This document shows positions 42,501 to 53,312 of a stretch of DNA of 64,000 nucleotides, piece by piece. Made by a program: the position numbers and the translations under genes. The stretch lies in the NCBI RefSeq assembly GCF_003369915.1, contig NC_046674.1, positions 7,254,001 through 7,318,000 on the forward strand, read 5' to 3'. Below the pieces are notes generated by a model. It did no database searches. It saw only the letters and a program-made list of their open reading frames with translations, and was not told where the DNA came from. Within the stretch, counting starts at the first letter, position 1. Every line of letters starts with the position of its first letter. This stretch comes from Drosophila miranda (lineage: Eukaryota > Arthropoda > Insecta > Diptera > Drosophilidae).

Positions 42501-43710
42501 ATGTCTGGGGGTCTATCCGAGGTGGTGTCCGAGTATCTGGACAAGGGATTAGTGCTCGTGATTGCGGACTTGCTCAGCATAATCACAGTCTCATCATGCC
42601 TGGTGATCAAGGTGCCGCAAATCAATACCATAAGGGAGAACAAGTCCTCGAAAGGTAAGCCAGTCGCCTCCCACATCTAGTCCGCCCACTCACATACCAC
42701 TCTTCTTACGTACACACGTACATAGGTATAAGCGTACTTGGACTATGTCTGGAGCTGTTCAGCTACACAGTGATGATATCCTACAACTACACCAGTGACT
42801 ACGACTTCCTCTCCTACATGGAGTATCCTGTGCTGCTCTTGCAGGAATACGTCCTCATCTACTACGCTTTCAAGTACCAGGATCTGCTGGGCAATAAGAC
42901 GCAAATAGTTGCCATCGCCTATGTGATCATAGCTTCGCTCATATACCTGAAACTCTTTCCTATTATCATTCTCACATTCTTGGTGGTGAGTAATTCCATA
43001 CATAGGGTCAATTGATAGCGTCTATGTGCACATTCGTCATTGATTAGAGGCTTTTGACGGCAGCCCACAACGATTTTTGACTAGATAGCCGTTCGACGTA
43101 GTTCAAACTTGTTTCCCGGACACACCGCCGCCACTCCAATTAGCTAATTATGTTTCTGTTTCTATGATTTCGGTAAACTAGTTTGGTTTGTTTTAGGTTT
43201 TTCTTTTTTGTCTCCAACATAGAAGGTCTGTCTGTCCGCTCTTAACTGGGAATCATCTTTGCCCAAGGTCAACATTTATTGTTGTATAATGTTTGAGCAG
43301 CTATTTTTACTCTCGCCGGTGGTGGTCGGCCCCCCTTGACCACCTGATATATATATATATTTATTCAAATAATTGCTTCCTCTTTACCGTCTATTAGCCT
43401 TTCTGCACGCCAATTGGGGCAACCAGCAAGGTGCTCCAGCTGCTGGCCATACTGAGGACAAAGGATGCCAGCTCCGTCAGCCGCACTACGTGGGCCCTGT
43501 CGGCCTTCACCAACATGAGTACGTAGATATCGAATCAGATCCAAGATAATCATTAAACTCTCTATCCAATCCCTTCCAGCCCGCATCTATACGGTGTATG
43601 TGCAGTCGCATGACTGGATGCTGCTCTCGAACTTCCTTATATCGACTTTCCTCAGTGCTTCCGTTTTCGCAGCCGCCTGCTTCTACAAGAAGAAGGTAAA
43701 GAAGGCCTAA
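42501..43710 (+). CDS. SLC66A3: PQ-loop membrane protein, SLC66A3-type
   Basis: Multi-pass membrane protein of the PQ-loop (MtN3/SWEET-like) clan. Exons 42501-42654, 42726-42985, 43398-43518 and 43580-43710, all in phase, encode 221 aa with about seven hydrophobic segments. The first PQ-loop is VIKVPQINTIRENKSSKGIS; the second is around TPIGATSKVLQLLAILRTKD, where Pro-Gln is not retained. It ends in a lysine-rich tail (FYKKKVKKA) that could be an ER-retrieval-like signal. The motifs YMEYPVLLLQE and TRIYTVYVQSHDWMLL align with human SLC66A3/PQLC3 better than with MPDU1. Substrate unknown. Confidence 0.85.
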
Positions 43711-43749
43711 GATCCACGCTCAAGATTGTCTATCAGTCGTTGTTGTAGT

Positions 43750-43755
43750 TTATTC
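43750..43755 (-). terminator. Poly(A) signal of the NFXL1-like gene
   Basis: TTTATT on +, read as AATAAA on the minus strand, about 57 bases beyond the stop codon. It lies inside the 3' UTR of the facing gene. Confidence 0.6.
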
Positions 43756-43776
43756 TTATCCGTTTAAATTTATATA

Positions 43777-43782
43777 ATAAAT
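43777..43782 (+). terminator. Poly(A) signal of the SLC66A3 gene
   Basis: AATAAA, 66 bases after the stop. The convergent NFXL1-like gene stops at 43812 and has its own minus-strand signal at 43750-43755, so the two 3' UTRs probably overlap. Confidence 0.7.
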
Positions 43783-43811
43783 TCATCTTTAAAGTGTTAC
43801 GTAGTTGTCCT

Positions 43812-46800
43812 TTAACTGTCCGCATAGAATGCCACCGCAATGGCTCCCAGAACAATCATTACCGACGCCACATAAATGGCCGCTCGTTCCCAATTCATTT
43901 TCGATTTGGGCGGGCCCACATCTATGGTTTTGCGTTCTTTGTGCTTGCGTTTTCTGAATTTCTGTAAGAACTTCTCCAGTTCCAGTCGATTACGTTCCTC
44001 CTCATTGCGGCGCTTCTGCTCCAGATGCTGCTGCTCCGCCGCCTGAGCACGGGAGCGTTCGGCCACACAGCTAGAGTCGCACTCCAGCGACGTTTGCCCA
44101 GCCCGATGCTTGTCGCAAGCGATCTCCTGCTTGAGTCTCTTGCAGGCACAGAAAATGCGAACCTTCTTGCGACACAGATCGGGACTAGGGCACTTGCCAG
44201 AGTGGCATATCGACATGCATCGATGTGCGCAGGGATACTGCAATCGCGAATCTTTATTAAATGGAATCTCTGGAATCTCAAACTTAGGGAACTCACGTTC
44301 TTTAAGCAGCGATTGCCGCAACTGCGGAATCTCTCCCTCCGATCGATTATCTCCTGGACAGTGCCCGCCTCATCGAAGTACTCGCTGCATTTGTACACCA
44401 ACTGCGTGAGTCCGCAATGACACTTGCTCTTGATCACAAAGCCACATGGAGTGCACGGCGGCGGATGGCAGCCTTTGGGACAGGCGTGTGCGCAACCCGT
44501 TGGACGAGGAATGATGCAACCCTCCTCGCATGTGGCACAGCCAGCCTGCTGCTGCATATCTTGCGGATTGGACACAGAATGACAGACGAGTGAGCATTTG
44601 TGATTCCCACAGTTGAGCTTCCGCGAGCATTTGCGCTGGCAAGAAGTGGGCTTTGAGTTCCAGCAGGGCCAAGTGGCTACCTCGTGGCCTCCAATGCAGG
44701 TGACGCTGACGCCCTCCTCGCAGCGTGGATGTGGCAGTGCTTTGTATTCATACTAAAAGGAGACTGGATGAAAAGGAGCTCTTGTTATCATGGCAGTTTC
44801 CCGTACCTTTTTGGTTTGGGGGCGGGCGGCATCAGCAGGCCGGTTCACTCTGACGGCCTCGTGACAACGCGCCTTGCAGATGTGTCCACAGCCGCTGTCG
44901 GAATTTGGAAGAGCACATACCTGGCCACAGGGCGGACACTCACCTTTGTGGCAGCGATGTTTAATGGCATGATGGCATTTGGCAGATATACTGAAATTGT
45001 TCCGTTCCATTGGTTTAATGGTAGAGTTTTGCATGAGGGATTACTCCCTTACTTACCGACAAAGCTCCAAGCAGACGATGCGCGCACTCTTCTCTCGCCC
45101 GCAGGGCACACTGCGCCGCGTCTTGCCGCAGCGGCAGTTGATCTGGGACTCCAGTTTGCAGGGATAGCAGGGCCCGTTGTGGCACACGGACTGGCACTTG
45201 TGCTTGTTGCAGCTCAACTGCTTGCCACAGATCTTTTCGCAGGGCGGGCACTGATCGCCGCAGCACTTTCTGTTGCAGGCATGCTTGCCACAGTCACGCA
45301 TTTGCTTGCACTTGGTCTCGCAGGTGTGCTCCTTGGAGCAGGGCAGCTCCTTCTCATGAAGGCCACAGCGGCATTTCTTCTTTGTCCTCACTGGGCACTG
45401 GAATGGCAATTGCAGCAACTGGGACTAGGCTTTTTTGGGTCGAAAAAATGACTTACCGAAATGCAGTTGCCACGATGACAGCGCTGAGTGCATGAATGCT
45501 GACCGCAGGATAAAAGCTTCTGGCAAGTATCGCCACAGGTTTCCACAACCTCGTTGCAGGGCCGCATTTGGCTCTGCGGAAATTGAGTTCATAAGACACG
45601 AGAGTTGCTCGATTGAGTTGCCATTAGTACATACATTTTTTCCACAGGGACATGTCTTCACTTCCAAGGGACACTCTCCACCACCGCAGGGTCCGGCATG
45701 ACACACCTTTTCACAGGTGTGCAAGCCACAGGCGAACGTCGCTCCACAAATCTGAAACATTTCACCAATCCTTTACGTGATTTCCTCGATTTAGGTGTAT
45801 ATCACTCACATTTGTGCACTTCCACTTGCGATCAGAGCAGCTTACGACCTTCGACTCTCGCTTGCACTCGCATGGCTGGTTGCTCTTGCTGCTGCAAGGC
45901 GGACACTGTCCTGGTCGATGGCATACTTGGCTGCATCTGTGCTTACCACAGGCCAAGAGCTCTTTGCACTGCAAAAAATATGGCTAGAGTAGAAAGGAGG
46001 CTTCATCACATTGAATAATTGCCTCACCGTTTGCTGGCACTTCCATTGCTTGTCTATGCAGCGCATGGAGCGCGGAGTGGATTTCCCACACAGGCAGGAG
46101 ACTTGCGCCTGCTGAGCACAGGGCGGACACGGCCCCGGATGACAAAGGAGCTTACAATCGTGACCGCACTTTGGCTGGAGTAGCTTCTTACAAATTTCGC
46201 CACACGAATGCGGTACTAGGAACGGCTGCGACTGCGGATTCTCTTCCTTGCCGCAGAAACAGTTGTATTGCGTTGGTTTCTCCGCCGGCTGGTAGTCCCT
46301 TCGGCACTGGGGACAGCACCAGTGCAGCGATTTCTGGCGCTTGGGCGGCACAAACTCCCCCAAATGATTGTAGTGGCCCTGATTCTGGTTCCCATTCTGT
46401 TGCTCCGCCTTTACTTTCATCTGCATCATGCTGTCATTGGCCCACCGCTGAATACAATTGAGGTGGAAGAAGCAATAACAGCTCTCACAGGACCATACCG
46501 GCTCCACACGTCGAATGCTGCCAATGCAGATGAGGCAAGTGGCCGCTCCAGAGTGGAGGGTGTTTTCCAGAAAGGTAGTAGTGCGGGCGACATCTTTGTC
46601 ACTTCCCGGCTTTCCATTAGACCTACTGGACGTCGGTTGGTAGTGCTTGTATAATTGATCTACAGCGAAATTATTAAAATCAGAATAGATAAAGATGCTG
46701 ATTGGACACGTCACGGCTGTGGGGTGTAAAAGCCAAAATTACCCAAAATTTGCTTTTCATCCAGTTCCCCCTCATCTTCAGAGCTGGAAGCGTAGCCAAG

Positions 46801-46839
46801 GCAATGGGCAATTTTTTCCACTTTTGCAACGTCGCACAT
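43812..46839 (-). CDS. NFXL1: NFXL1-like zinc-finger protein with C-terminal membrane anchor
   Basis: Protein of the NF-X1 zinc-finger family. Coding exons on the minus strand: 46743-46839, 46028-46659, 45810-45968, 45635-45751, 45457-45573, 45057-45397, 44807-44990, 44297-44752 and 43812-44237; 842 aa, all in phase. The N-terminus is acidic ([13 protein letters not shown]). A RING/PHD-like Cys/His domain comes next ([20 protein letters not shown] ... CCPQC). Then follow many NF-X1 repeats (for example [54 protein letters not shown]). A basic coiled region and one hydrophobic segment ([20 protein letters not shown]) end the protein. The membrane segment and lack of an R3H domain favour NFXL1 over shuttle craft/NFX1. 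Function is not known from sequence; a ubiquitin-ligase-like or nucleic-acid-binding role is family inference. Confidence 0.88.
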
Positions 46840-46889
46840 GGTAATTTTAATAAAAATTATTTGGCGTGCACAAAAATATAAAATTTATC

Positions 46890-46897
46890 TATCGATA
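46890..46897. promoter_or_regulatory. DRE upstream of the NFXL1-like gene
   Basis: TATCGATA lies 51 bases upstream of the NFXL1-like ATG on the minus strand. Two CATCGATG words follow within 35 bases (46913 and 46923), suggesting a DRE/DREF-type housekeeping promoter. Confidence 0.65.
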
Positions 46898-47206
46898 AAA
46901 GAGCTGGAGAAACATCGATGTCATCGATGTTTTTAGATTACATTAGATTTACACTAGAAGCAACTTATGGGCTATTTACACTATTATTAATATGCTTGAT
47001 CTAATGATAAATTAGTTTAAAGTATTTGCTTAAAGGATTTATTTAAGCTGCTCTTCCCTCAGTGGTGATAGTTGACACAATAAGCACAACAGAGATAAAA
47101 TATTCGGAAAATCGAACAAACGCAATTTGCATGATATTATCAAATCTTATTTGTGATACAAAATTTTAAAATATTTTAAATATTTTACGCAATGGAGATA
47201 CATTCA

Positions 47207-47660
47207 TTGGACCAGCTGGTGGAGAGGACCCCGATCTCGTCTCTTGTAGAGGAAAACCCAGAGATACAACCACTGGACCAGCTGATGGAGGCGGCCCTGA
47301 CCTCTTCTCTTGTAGAGGAAAAGCTAGTGATAGAGTCCCTGGACCAGCTGGTGGAGAGGACCCCGATCTCGTCTCTTGTAGAGGAAACCCCAGAGATACA
47401 ATCACTGGACCAGCTGATTGAGCCGGTCTCGTCTCTTGTAGAGGAAACCCTAGAGATACAATCACTGGACCAGCTGGTGGAGAGGACCCCGATCTCGTCT
47501 CTTGTAGAGGAAAACCCAGAGATACAACCACTGGACCAGCTGATGGAGGCGGCCCTGACCTCTTCTCTTGTAGAGGAAAAGCTAGTGATAGAGTCCCTGG
47601 ACCAGCTGATGGAGGCGGCCCCGAGGAAAAAGCGAGAGATAGAGTCACTAGACGAGCTGG
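47207..47660 (+). repeat. 66-bp (22-aa) coding tandem repeat array
   Basis: Eight LDQL-type units plus a final LDEL unit, mostly 66 bp apart. One unit is shorter by 9 bp and the last is truncated. DNA identity between non-adjacent units is very high (the CTGGACCAGCTG and TCTCTTGTAGAGGAAA blocks recur), which points to recent expansion or gene conversion. Lengths stay in multiples of three. Confidence 0.85.
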
Positions 47661-48654
47661 TGGAGTTGGTGGAGTCGCCCGACCTGATGGTTGATGATGG
47701 TCCATTTCATGCATCCAGTTCAGCCGATGGTACTGAGGAGCAGGTGCCTCAAGTTGTTGATCCTACATCAATGCTGCTCGCCTTCCAGCGAGCAGTAATG
47801 TGCACAAAATTAAACGTGCCATCGCCCATGCCCATGCTGGAAAACGCAGCGAAAAAATTCAATGATCAGAAAGACTTAGTACACGGCCAGCTTGACCTCC
47901 TATTGGATCTAAGGGAATTGAGCGACTCGGAGTTTGTTATTTATTTAGACGAATACCATATGCCATGGTACAGATACAGTACCAAATCAGCTGTCCAGAA
48001 ATGCAAAGTTCTGGCAGTCGCTGCAATTCGAATTGACGGGACGTGCATTATCTGTACTTCCATATATCGCAAGCATCTATTTTGGGCGGAACCGTGATCA
48101 AGGAAGTACTGGAAAAGGTTTTGAAGGAGATTAATTTTATGGGTATGTCAGCTTATCTGCTCGCAATCGTATCAGACCACTGCGCGGCCAATAACACGAC
48201 ACAGAGTTTTAATGACGACTTCCCCATATTGTGGGACCTGCCCCACCTAAAAAATATTTTAGCCAAGACTTTTTTCCATGAGGATGTTTTGTTGTCCAAA
48301 ATGTATGCAAGGACATGGAAAAAAGAAAATTACAAATCTATATTTCAGGCAACGAAGAACTGGGTAAAAAAATCATGAATTGCGAAATATTAAACCTGTT
48401 ACGCGCCGCGGACATACATTTCAAATTGACTGACGAAAACATTACTTTTAAAAACGTAAACAGTTTTGCTTTCGAGGCACGTGGGAGGCACTTGGGCGCA
48501 ATGTTCCGTAGTATCATAAAGTCCTCTTTAAAAAAAGATGTTAGTCATCCATTATTTTATAATACAGTAATAGTGTGCATGGCTATGTCCATAATGAACG
48601 ATAAATTAGAGGTATGAAGTAAGTCATTAGACAATATTTTTTAGAATTAATAGT

Positions 48655-48760
48655 AATATAGTAATAATAGTAATAAAATAATAATAATAATATAATATAA
48701 TATAATATAATATAATAAATATAAATATATATATAAATAATATAATATAATATAATATAC
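48655..48760. repeat. AT-rich TAATA/ATAAT simple repeat
   Basis: About 100 bases of TAATA, TATAA and ATAT units lie inside the disrupted gene, probably in an intron between its core and later exons. Confidence 0.85.
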
Positions 48761-48817
48761 CTTCAACCTGTAGAAGATTTTCAACCTGTAGATCTTCAAC
48801 CTGTAGAAGATTTTCAA
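48761..48817 (+). repeat. Short QPVEDF coding repeat
   Basis: Three copies of CTTCAACCTGTAGAAGAT-like DNA read Gln-Pro-Val-(Glu)-Asp in one open frame, just after the AT repeat and before the next coding block. Confidence 0.6.
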
Positions 48818-49173
48818 CATGATATCGATACTTTTCACAAAGCAACCATACATGCTCCGTTAATTCATTTAACCCAAATCAAAAATTGTGATGTGATGTA
48901 TGCGAAATTTGGTAAAATCCGAGTGGACGGTTTGGACAGCGACTTTATGCACGATCTATACGGGGCATATTGCGACCACCTGAATGGGAAACCCAAACAC
49001 CGCATATTACAAGGAAAAGCTAAAATGTGCGTGACATTTGGCACAATAATAACCATTTACGAGGTTGGTCCAGCCGATGTGATGAAGTTCTATATTTCTT
49101 TCCTGAAGGAAAGTAGTAAAAGTAAGTAAAATAAGTTTATAAAATAATCTTCTCATAATGTATTGTATTCCAG

Positions 49174-49455
49174 TCGAGGCCGTCCAGGAGCCCGAGTACA
49201 TGGCTGAGCCGAAGGCCGTCCAGGAGCCCGAGTACATGGCTGAGCCGAAGGCCGTCCTGATGCCTGATGCTGCTGAGCCGGAGATCGACGACATCGCCGT
49301 CGTGGATGCTGCTGAGCAGGAGATCGACGACATGGCCGTCCAGGATGCTGCTGAGCTGGAGATCGACGACATGGTCGTCCAGGATGCTGCTGAGCTGGAG
49401 ATCGACGACATGGTCGTCCAGGATGCTGCTGAGCTGGAGATCGACGAGCAGCAGG
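49174..49455 (+). repeat. Acidic 12- and 13-aa coding repeats
   Basis: Two 36-bp units (AVQEPEYMAEPK) are followed by four units of 39 bp (AVQDAAELEIDDM type). The later units are almost identical at DNA level. The tract is strongly acidic and keeps its frame through the array. Confidence 0.85.
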
Positions 49456-49960
49456 AGACGGACGAGGAATCGCTCACGTGAGTAAAGAAAAAAATTAAAA
49501 AACTTCTATGTAATAATTTTATAATTTACTCACTTCTTTAAAGCCATGTGGATAAGAAAGATCGAGAAGCTGCCAGGTCCTGCTAATCCTACTCCTGCCA
49601 AGAGTACCATTGCAATTGTGGAAAGTACTCCAGTAATGCCGTCCCACAATAAACATCCGAACGGTGTACAGTGCAAATTATGTAACAAAGTGATCATAAA
49701 GGCAAGCAATTTAGGCTTCCATATTTTGACGCAACACTACACCGCGCTTAGAGCAATGGTAGCGCAGGGCTCGGAAACTTTGATTCGGATAAATGAAGCC
49801 TTCGATATCAATAAAGTCAAACGATGGTGCCGATGGAATACATGCGGCCTATCATGATGTGCTGCAGCCAATTTAAGAGGGTTGGACGTAAATTGTGGGC
49901 CCGCAAGACTGCAGAGGAAATGCTGCTGGAAGAGAAGAATAAAATAAACCTGACTTAAAT

Positions 49961-50468
49961 ATATATATATAAATATATTTATATTAATGCCTTTTAATTT
50001 AATTAATTTAAATGAATTAAATTAATTTATTTAATGCCTCGTTGTGACATCGGCTGAAATGAATTTAAATGTAATTAATACTTAATTTAATTTAATACCT
50101 TGATATAATCTTACAGCTGAAAGGTATTTGATTTGAGATCCTTCAGCGGGCTGGTCCCAGGGATGGCGAAACGAAACTCTGTCAACTTAATTCAGTCAGT
50201 TGCTTAACAACTGCAAGAATGTTATTCTTATTGGCTTTATACATTTTCCGCTATTAATATATGTACTTTTAACAACCTTACTAGTTGTTAAAAAGATACA
50301 GGCAACAAATTTCATAAAGCAACTGTTTGACTCTCCTGCCCTGGTTATCAACGTAACATCTGATCCAGTTTGAGAGTGTGACACCCTGGAATAGCTTTCA
50401 CATTAATTACAAGCAAAAAAAAAAACTTAATCATTTCCAGACGCGAAAATATATAAACTAATCGGAAA
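49961..50468. other. AT-rich intergenic DNA before ABHD16A
   Basis: TTTAAT/AATTAA-rich sequence with an AT microsatellite (about 49958-49986) and repeated TTAAT(G/A)CCT words (49985, 50032, 50092). No gene is seen. The ABHD16A promoter must lie in the right half, but I see no clear TATA box or DRE. Confidence 0.5.
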
Positions 50469-52344
50469 ATGAGTTTCCTCAGCTACATGTTCGGCCCCAA
50501 CCTGTACATGGAGTACAAGGGAGTGCCGGAGCCACAGCGAAAGGTGTACGAGAGTGGAACTGTTGAAAAATTTGGGGAACATATACTTTCCACGGTATGT
50601 GTACTAATCAAATTGAATGGAATATATCAGGTCTTAGCTGTTTACTCATTCCAGCTGTCGGTTATGTGGTCGGTGGGCTACTACACATCGCCATTGATTG
50701 CCACATTCCTGTACCGTCGCGGGTACTTTGTTGCCGATTCGATGCCGACGCTGGCCAAAATCACAACCAGCGTGGGCCTGCTTGTGATTATCTCGCTGGT
50801 TATGCGAGGAGTGGGCCGCAAGCAATCGCGGGTCTATTCGAACATGATTAAAGCTTTGGAGGCGGCGCGGGCCAACAAGACCACTGGAGGTGCCAGCGGG
50901 GAGCTGCGCCGCTTCGATATTGACTTCAGCTCGTGGCCAGTGGACTTTGATGTGAAATCGCTGACAGGGTGAGGAGACCAGATCCTTACAAATGAATAGC
51001 AGCGTAACTTTCCCCATTTAGGGATACCAAGAAGCCTGCTGTTACTGCCAGCCGACGGGAGCGGCTGCGTTTTGCCACACTGCCTTGTGAGGTGATTGCC
51101 TACCTGGCCATCAACACCTTTGGACTGCCCATGATCTATCCGGGCTCAGTCAAGCTGTTGGAGAAGTTTATGCGTATGTAATACTGTCTTAATGTCTGAA
51201 TGGTCATAACTTGTGCGGCATTTCAGGACCCATGTTGATCTCAGGACGCGCAAAACTTGTCGAAGACGACAATGGAATCCGCTATAAAATTAAGACAATC
51301 GACTCGAATGAAATTGACACTCTGTTTATCGACAATCGTGGCGATAATGTGGGCAATGGCAAGACTCTGATCATTTGTTCCGAGGGAAATGCGGGATTCT
51401 ATGAAGTCGGAATAATGGGTACTCCGGTGGCCCTTAAATACTCCGTACTAGGCTGGAACCATCCTGGATTTGCCGGCAGCTCGGGCACGCCATATCCGCA
51501 TCAGGACAAGAATGCCATCGATTCTGTGGTACAGTTCGCCATCAACCATCTGGGATTCTCTGTGGAGGATATTATATTTTATGGCTGGAGCATCGGTGGC
51601 TTTAGCACATTGTATGCCGCATCCATTTATCCAGATGCCAAGGGTGTTGTCTTGGATGCCACCTTCGATGATGTCCTTTATTTGGCTGTGCCTCGCATGC
51701 CGTCCCAGGTGGCCGGCATTGTCAAGACGGCCATTCGTAATTATTGCAATCTGAACAACGCCGAGTTGGCCCAGCAGTTCAACGGACCCATTTCGTTCAT
51801 CCGACGCACTGAGGATGAAATTATCGCCGAGTAAGATGGGTGCATTTTTATTCTAGTTATATTTATAATGCGTAACGCGTAACATTTTCGCACTTGTCTA
51901 GGGACAACCACATTGAAACGAATCGCGGCAACTTCTTGGTTTTGTCTGTGCTGAAGCATCGCTATCCAAAGATCTTTGGCGTTCCACAGTTGGCACGTAT
52001 CAAAGGTCTGTTGTCGAAGCCCCTAGAGCCGTACAGCATCCCGGCATCCGAGGAAAAGCTGAGCATGTCGCGCCTTATTACTTATGCCTCCGATGAGGGC
52101 AAGTCATTCCCCATGTTGATTGGAGCCGACTACTCCGAGGAAGTGCGCACCAACATGGCTGTATTTTTGGTATGAATATCTATGAGGGCCAGTTCCTACA
52201 AATGTTCTATGGAAATAACTCTTTCTATTTTAGTTTCGCAAACATTTACGTGATTACAACTCCACACACTGCACCCCGTTGCCAGGCGAATACTTCACCA
52301 TGCCGTGGGACATACCCACCGAGCAGGGATTCGTATTCACCTAG
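50469..52344 (+). CDS. ABHD16A: ABHD16A-type alpha/beta-hydrolase
   Basis: Membrane-associated serine hydrolase. Mammalian ABHD16A (BAT5) is a phosphatidylserine lipase producing lyso-PS. Exons 50469-50594, 50655-50968, 51022-51173, 51227-51830, 51902-52169 and 52234-52344; all phases agree; 524 aa. The N-terminal part has two hydrophobic segments (SVMWSVGYYTSPLIATFLY; ITTSVGLLVIISLVM). The hydrolase core carries the oxyanion-side ICSEGNAGFYE, the nucleophile elbow GWSIGG with Ser319, LDATFDDVLYLA, and a likely acid in RRTEDEIIAEDNH, where the histidine may complete the triad. It ends PTEQGFVFT. The melanogaster counterpart is, I believe, CG1309. Confidence 0.92.
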
Positions 52345-52662
52345 GCCTACCATAATCAAAACCTCTCTCTATATTTAAATGTATTCGATTGTGGTGTGGC
52401 AGTGTGCTTAGATATAGTGAAATGGTTTTAGTCCTTTTTGCATTTCGACTGCTTAATAAATTATTAATAACTGGGAACAGCCGGGAAGCTGTTGTACAAC
52501 AAAACATGCAACATACAAAACACACACCGTGGTGTTAAACTGTACCGTCTTGTACGTACTATATATACGAAATAAATGTCACAAGCTAAATACGGATCTT
52601 GTTCGTTGGTGAGCGTTCTTTCTATTTCACTTATGCACCTAAAACTAAAAAGTAGCTAAAGC
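52345..52662. other. Convergent 3' ends of ABHD16A and Snu23
   Basis: 318 bases between two stop codons facing each other. AATAAA on + at about 52454 and again near 52571 serve ABHD16A. No gene is present. Confidence 0.6.
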
Positions 52663-53312
52663 CTACGAGTTCTTCTTGGAGCCACCGAAACCGGAGAAGC
52701 CCATTATGGCAGCCATATCATCAGGTATTCCTCCGGAACCCAGATCGCCGCTGTCATCGGCCTTGCGCTTGCGTTCTTTCCTCTTCTCCTTTCTGTGCTC
52801 CTTGTAGCGTTCCTCCTCCTCTTTGGCCTCGCGCAATCTCTTGTCCAGCTCGTAGTCTTTTTGCTTCTCCTCCATTTTCTTTTTGTTCTGCTGGAAGCGC
52901 TCCTTCACCTGGTCAACGGTGCTGCGCTCCACCTTCATGGACATGCCCAGATTGCGCTGGTGTTTCTTTCCATTGATGTGATCCAGGAAGTTGATCGAGT
53001 CTTTAACAACGCAGTCGCACACATTGCAGTAGTAGCCGCCAGATTGCGAGGTCGGTGTATTCTTGTTTATCACAACGCTCTTGCCCAATTTGCTGTCCAG
53101 ATCTACCTTATAGTCGCGTCGTTTAAGGTTCTCCCGCTGCACAGGCTCTATATATCAGAGGGAAAGTTGGTAAGGATTTGCTTTTCGTGGAGACCAGACC
53201 ACTACTAACCTTCTTCTTTGGGGGCCACCTGGTTCAGCAGACGCTCGGCGGCAAGCTTCTCGTATTCGTTCTTGTCCCATTTTCTGCGGTGGTCATCGGG
53301 TCGCATCGTCAT
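52663..53312 (-). CDS. Snu23: Snu23/ZMAT2, tri-snRNP zinc-finger protein
   Basis: Component of the spliceosomal U4/U6.U5 tri-snRNP (B complex). Two exons on the minus strand: 53210-53312 and 52663-53147, with a 62-base intron; 195 aa, similar to human ZMAT2 (199). A matrin-type C2H2 finger is clear ([20 protein letters not shown], then [17 protein letters not shown]). A long basic/acidic helix follows (Lys/Glu-rich) and then a C-terminal [12 protein letters not shown] tail. The N-terminus [17 protein letters not shown] is the conserved Snu23 start. Confidence 0.95.

Larger units (their letters stand above)
47192..49978 (+). pseudogene. Unrecognised repeat-rich gene with P/THAP-like transposase core, frame-disrupted
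   Basis: I do not recognise this gene. From the ATG at 47192 a frame runs to about 48060, starting with eight 22-residue-type repeats (LDQL..E....SSLVEE...I.S). A region then resembles a P-element/THAP9 RNase-H-like core: YLDEYHMPW, then IVSDHCAANN and WDLPHLKNIL, then LTDENITFKNVN. The core crosses frames twice: once between about 48043 and 48095, and once at an A7 run near 48366-48372. After an AT-rich stretch (48620-48760) an open frame continues (QPVEDF repeats, then YAKFGKIRVDGLDSDFMHD). A phase-correct 52-base intron (49122-49173) and an acidic repeat exon (49174-49480) come next. A last segment, in other frames, has a BED/C2H2-like CKLCNKVIIKASNLGFHILTQH-type finger and a final piece ending near 49960. 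It may be a decayed or fast-evolving domesticated transposase. Function unknown. Confidence 0.5.

Noticed and set aside
42501-43710. Assignment to MPDU1
   Set aside because: The YMEYPVLLLQE and TRIYTVYVQSHDWMLL stretches fit SLC66A3 better, and the long MPDU1 N-terminus is absent.
43812-46839. Assignment to shuttle craft (NFX1)
   Set aside because: No R3H domain at the C-terminus; a single membrane helix is present instead, as in NFXL1.
47192-49978. Intact P element or hAT element
   Set aside because: No terminal inverted repeats or target-site duplication found by eye, no N-terminal THAP domain, and no hAT dimerisation motif; only a P/THAP-like core is suggested.
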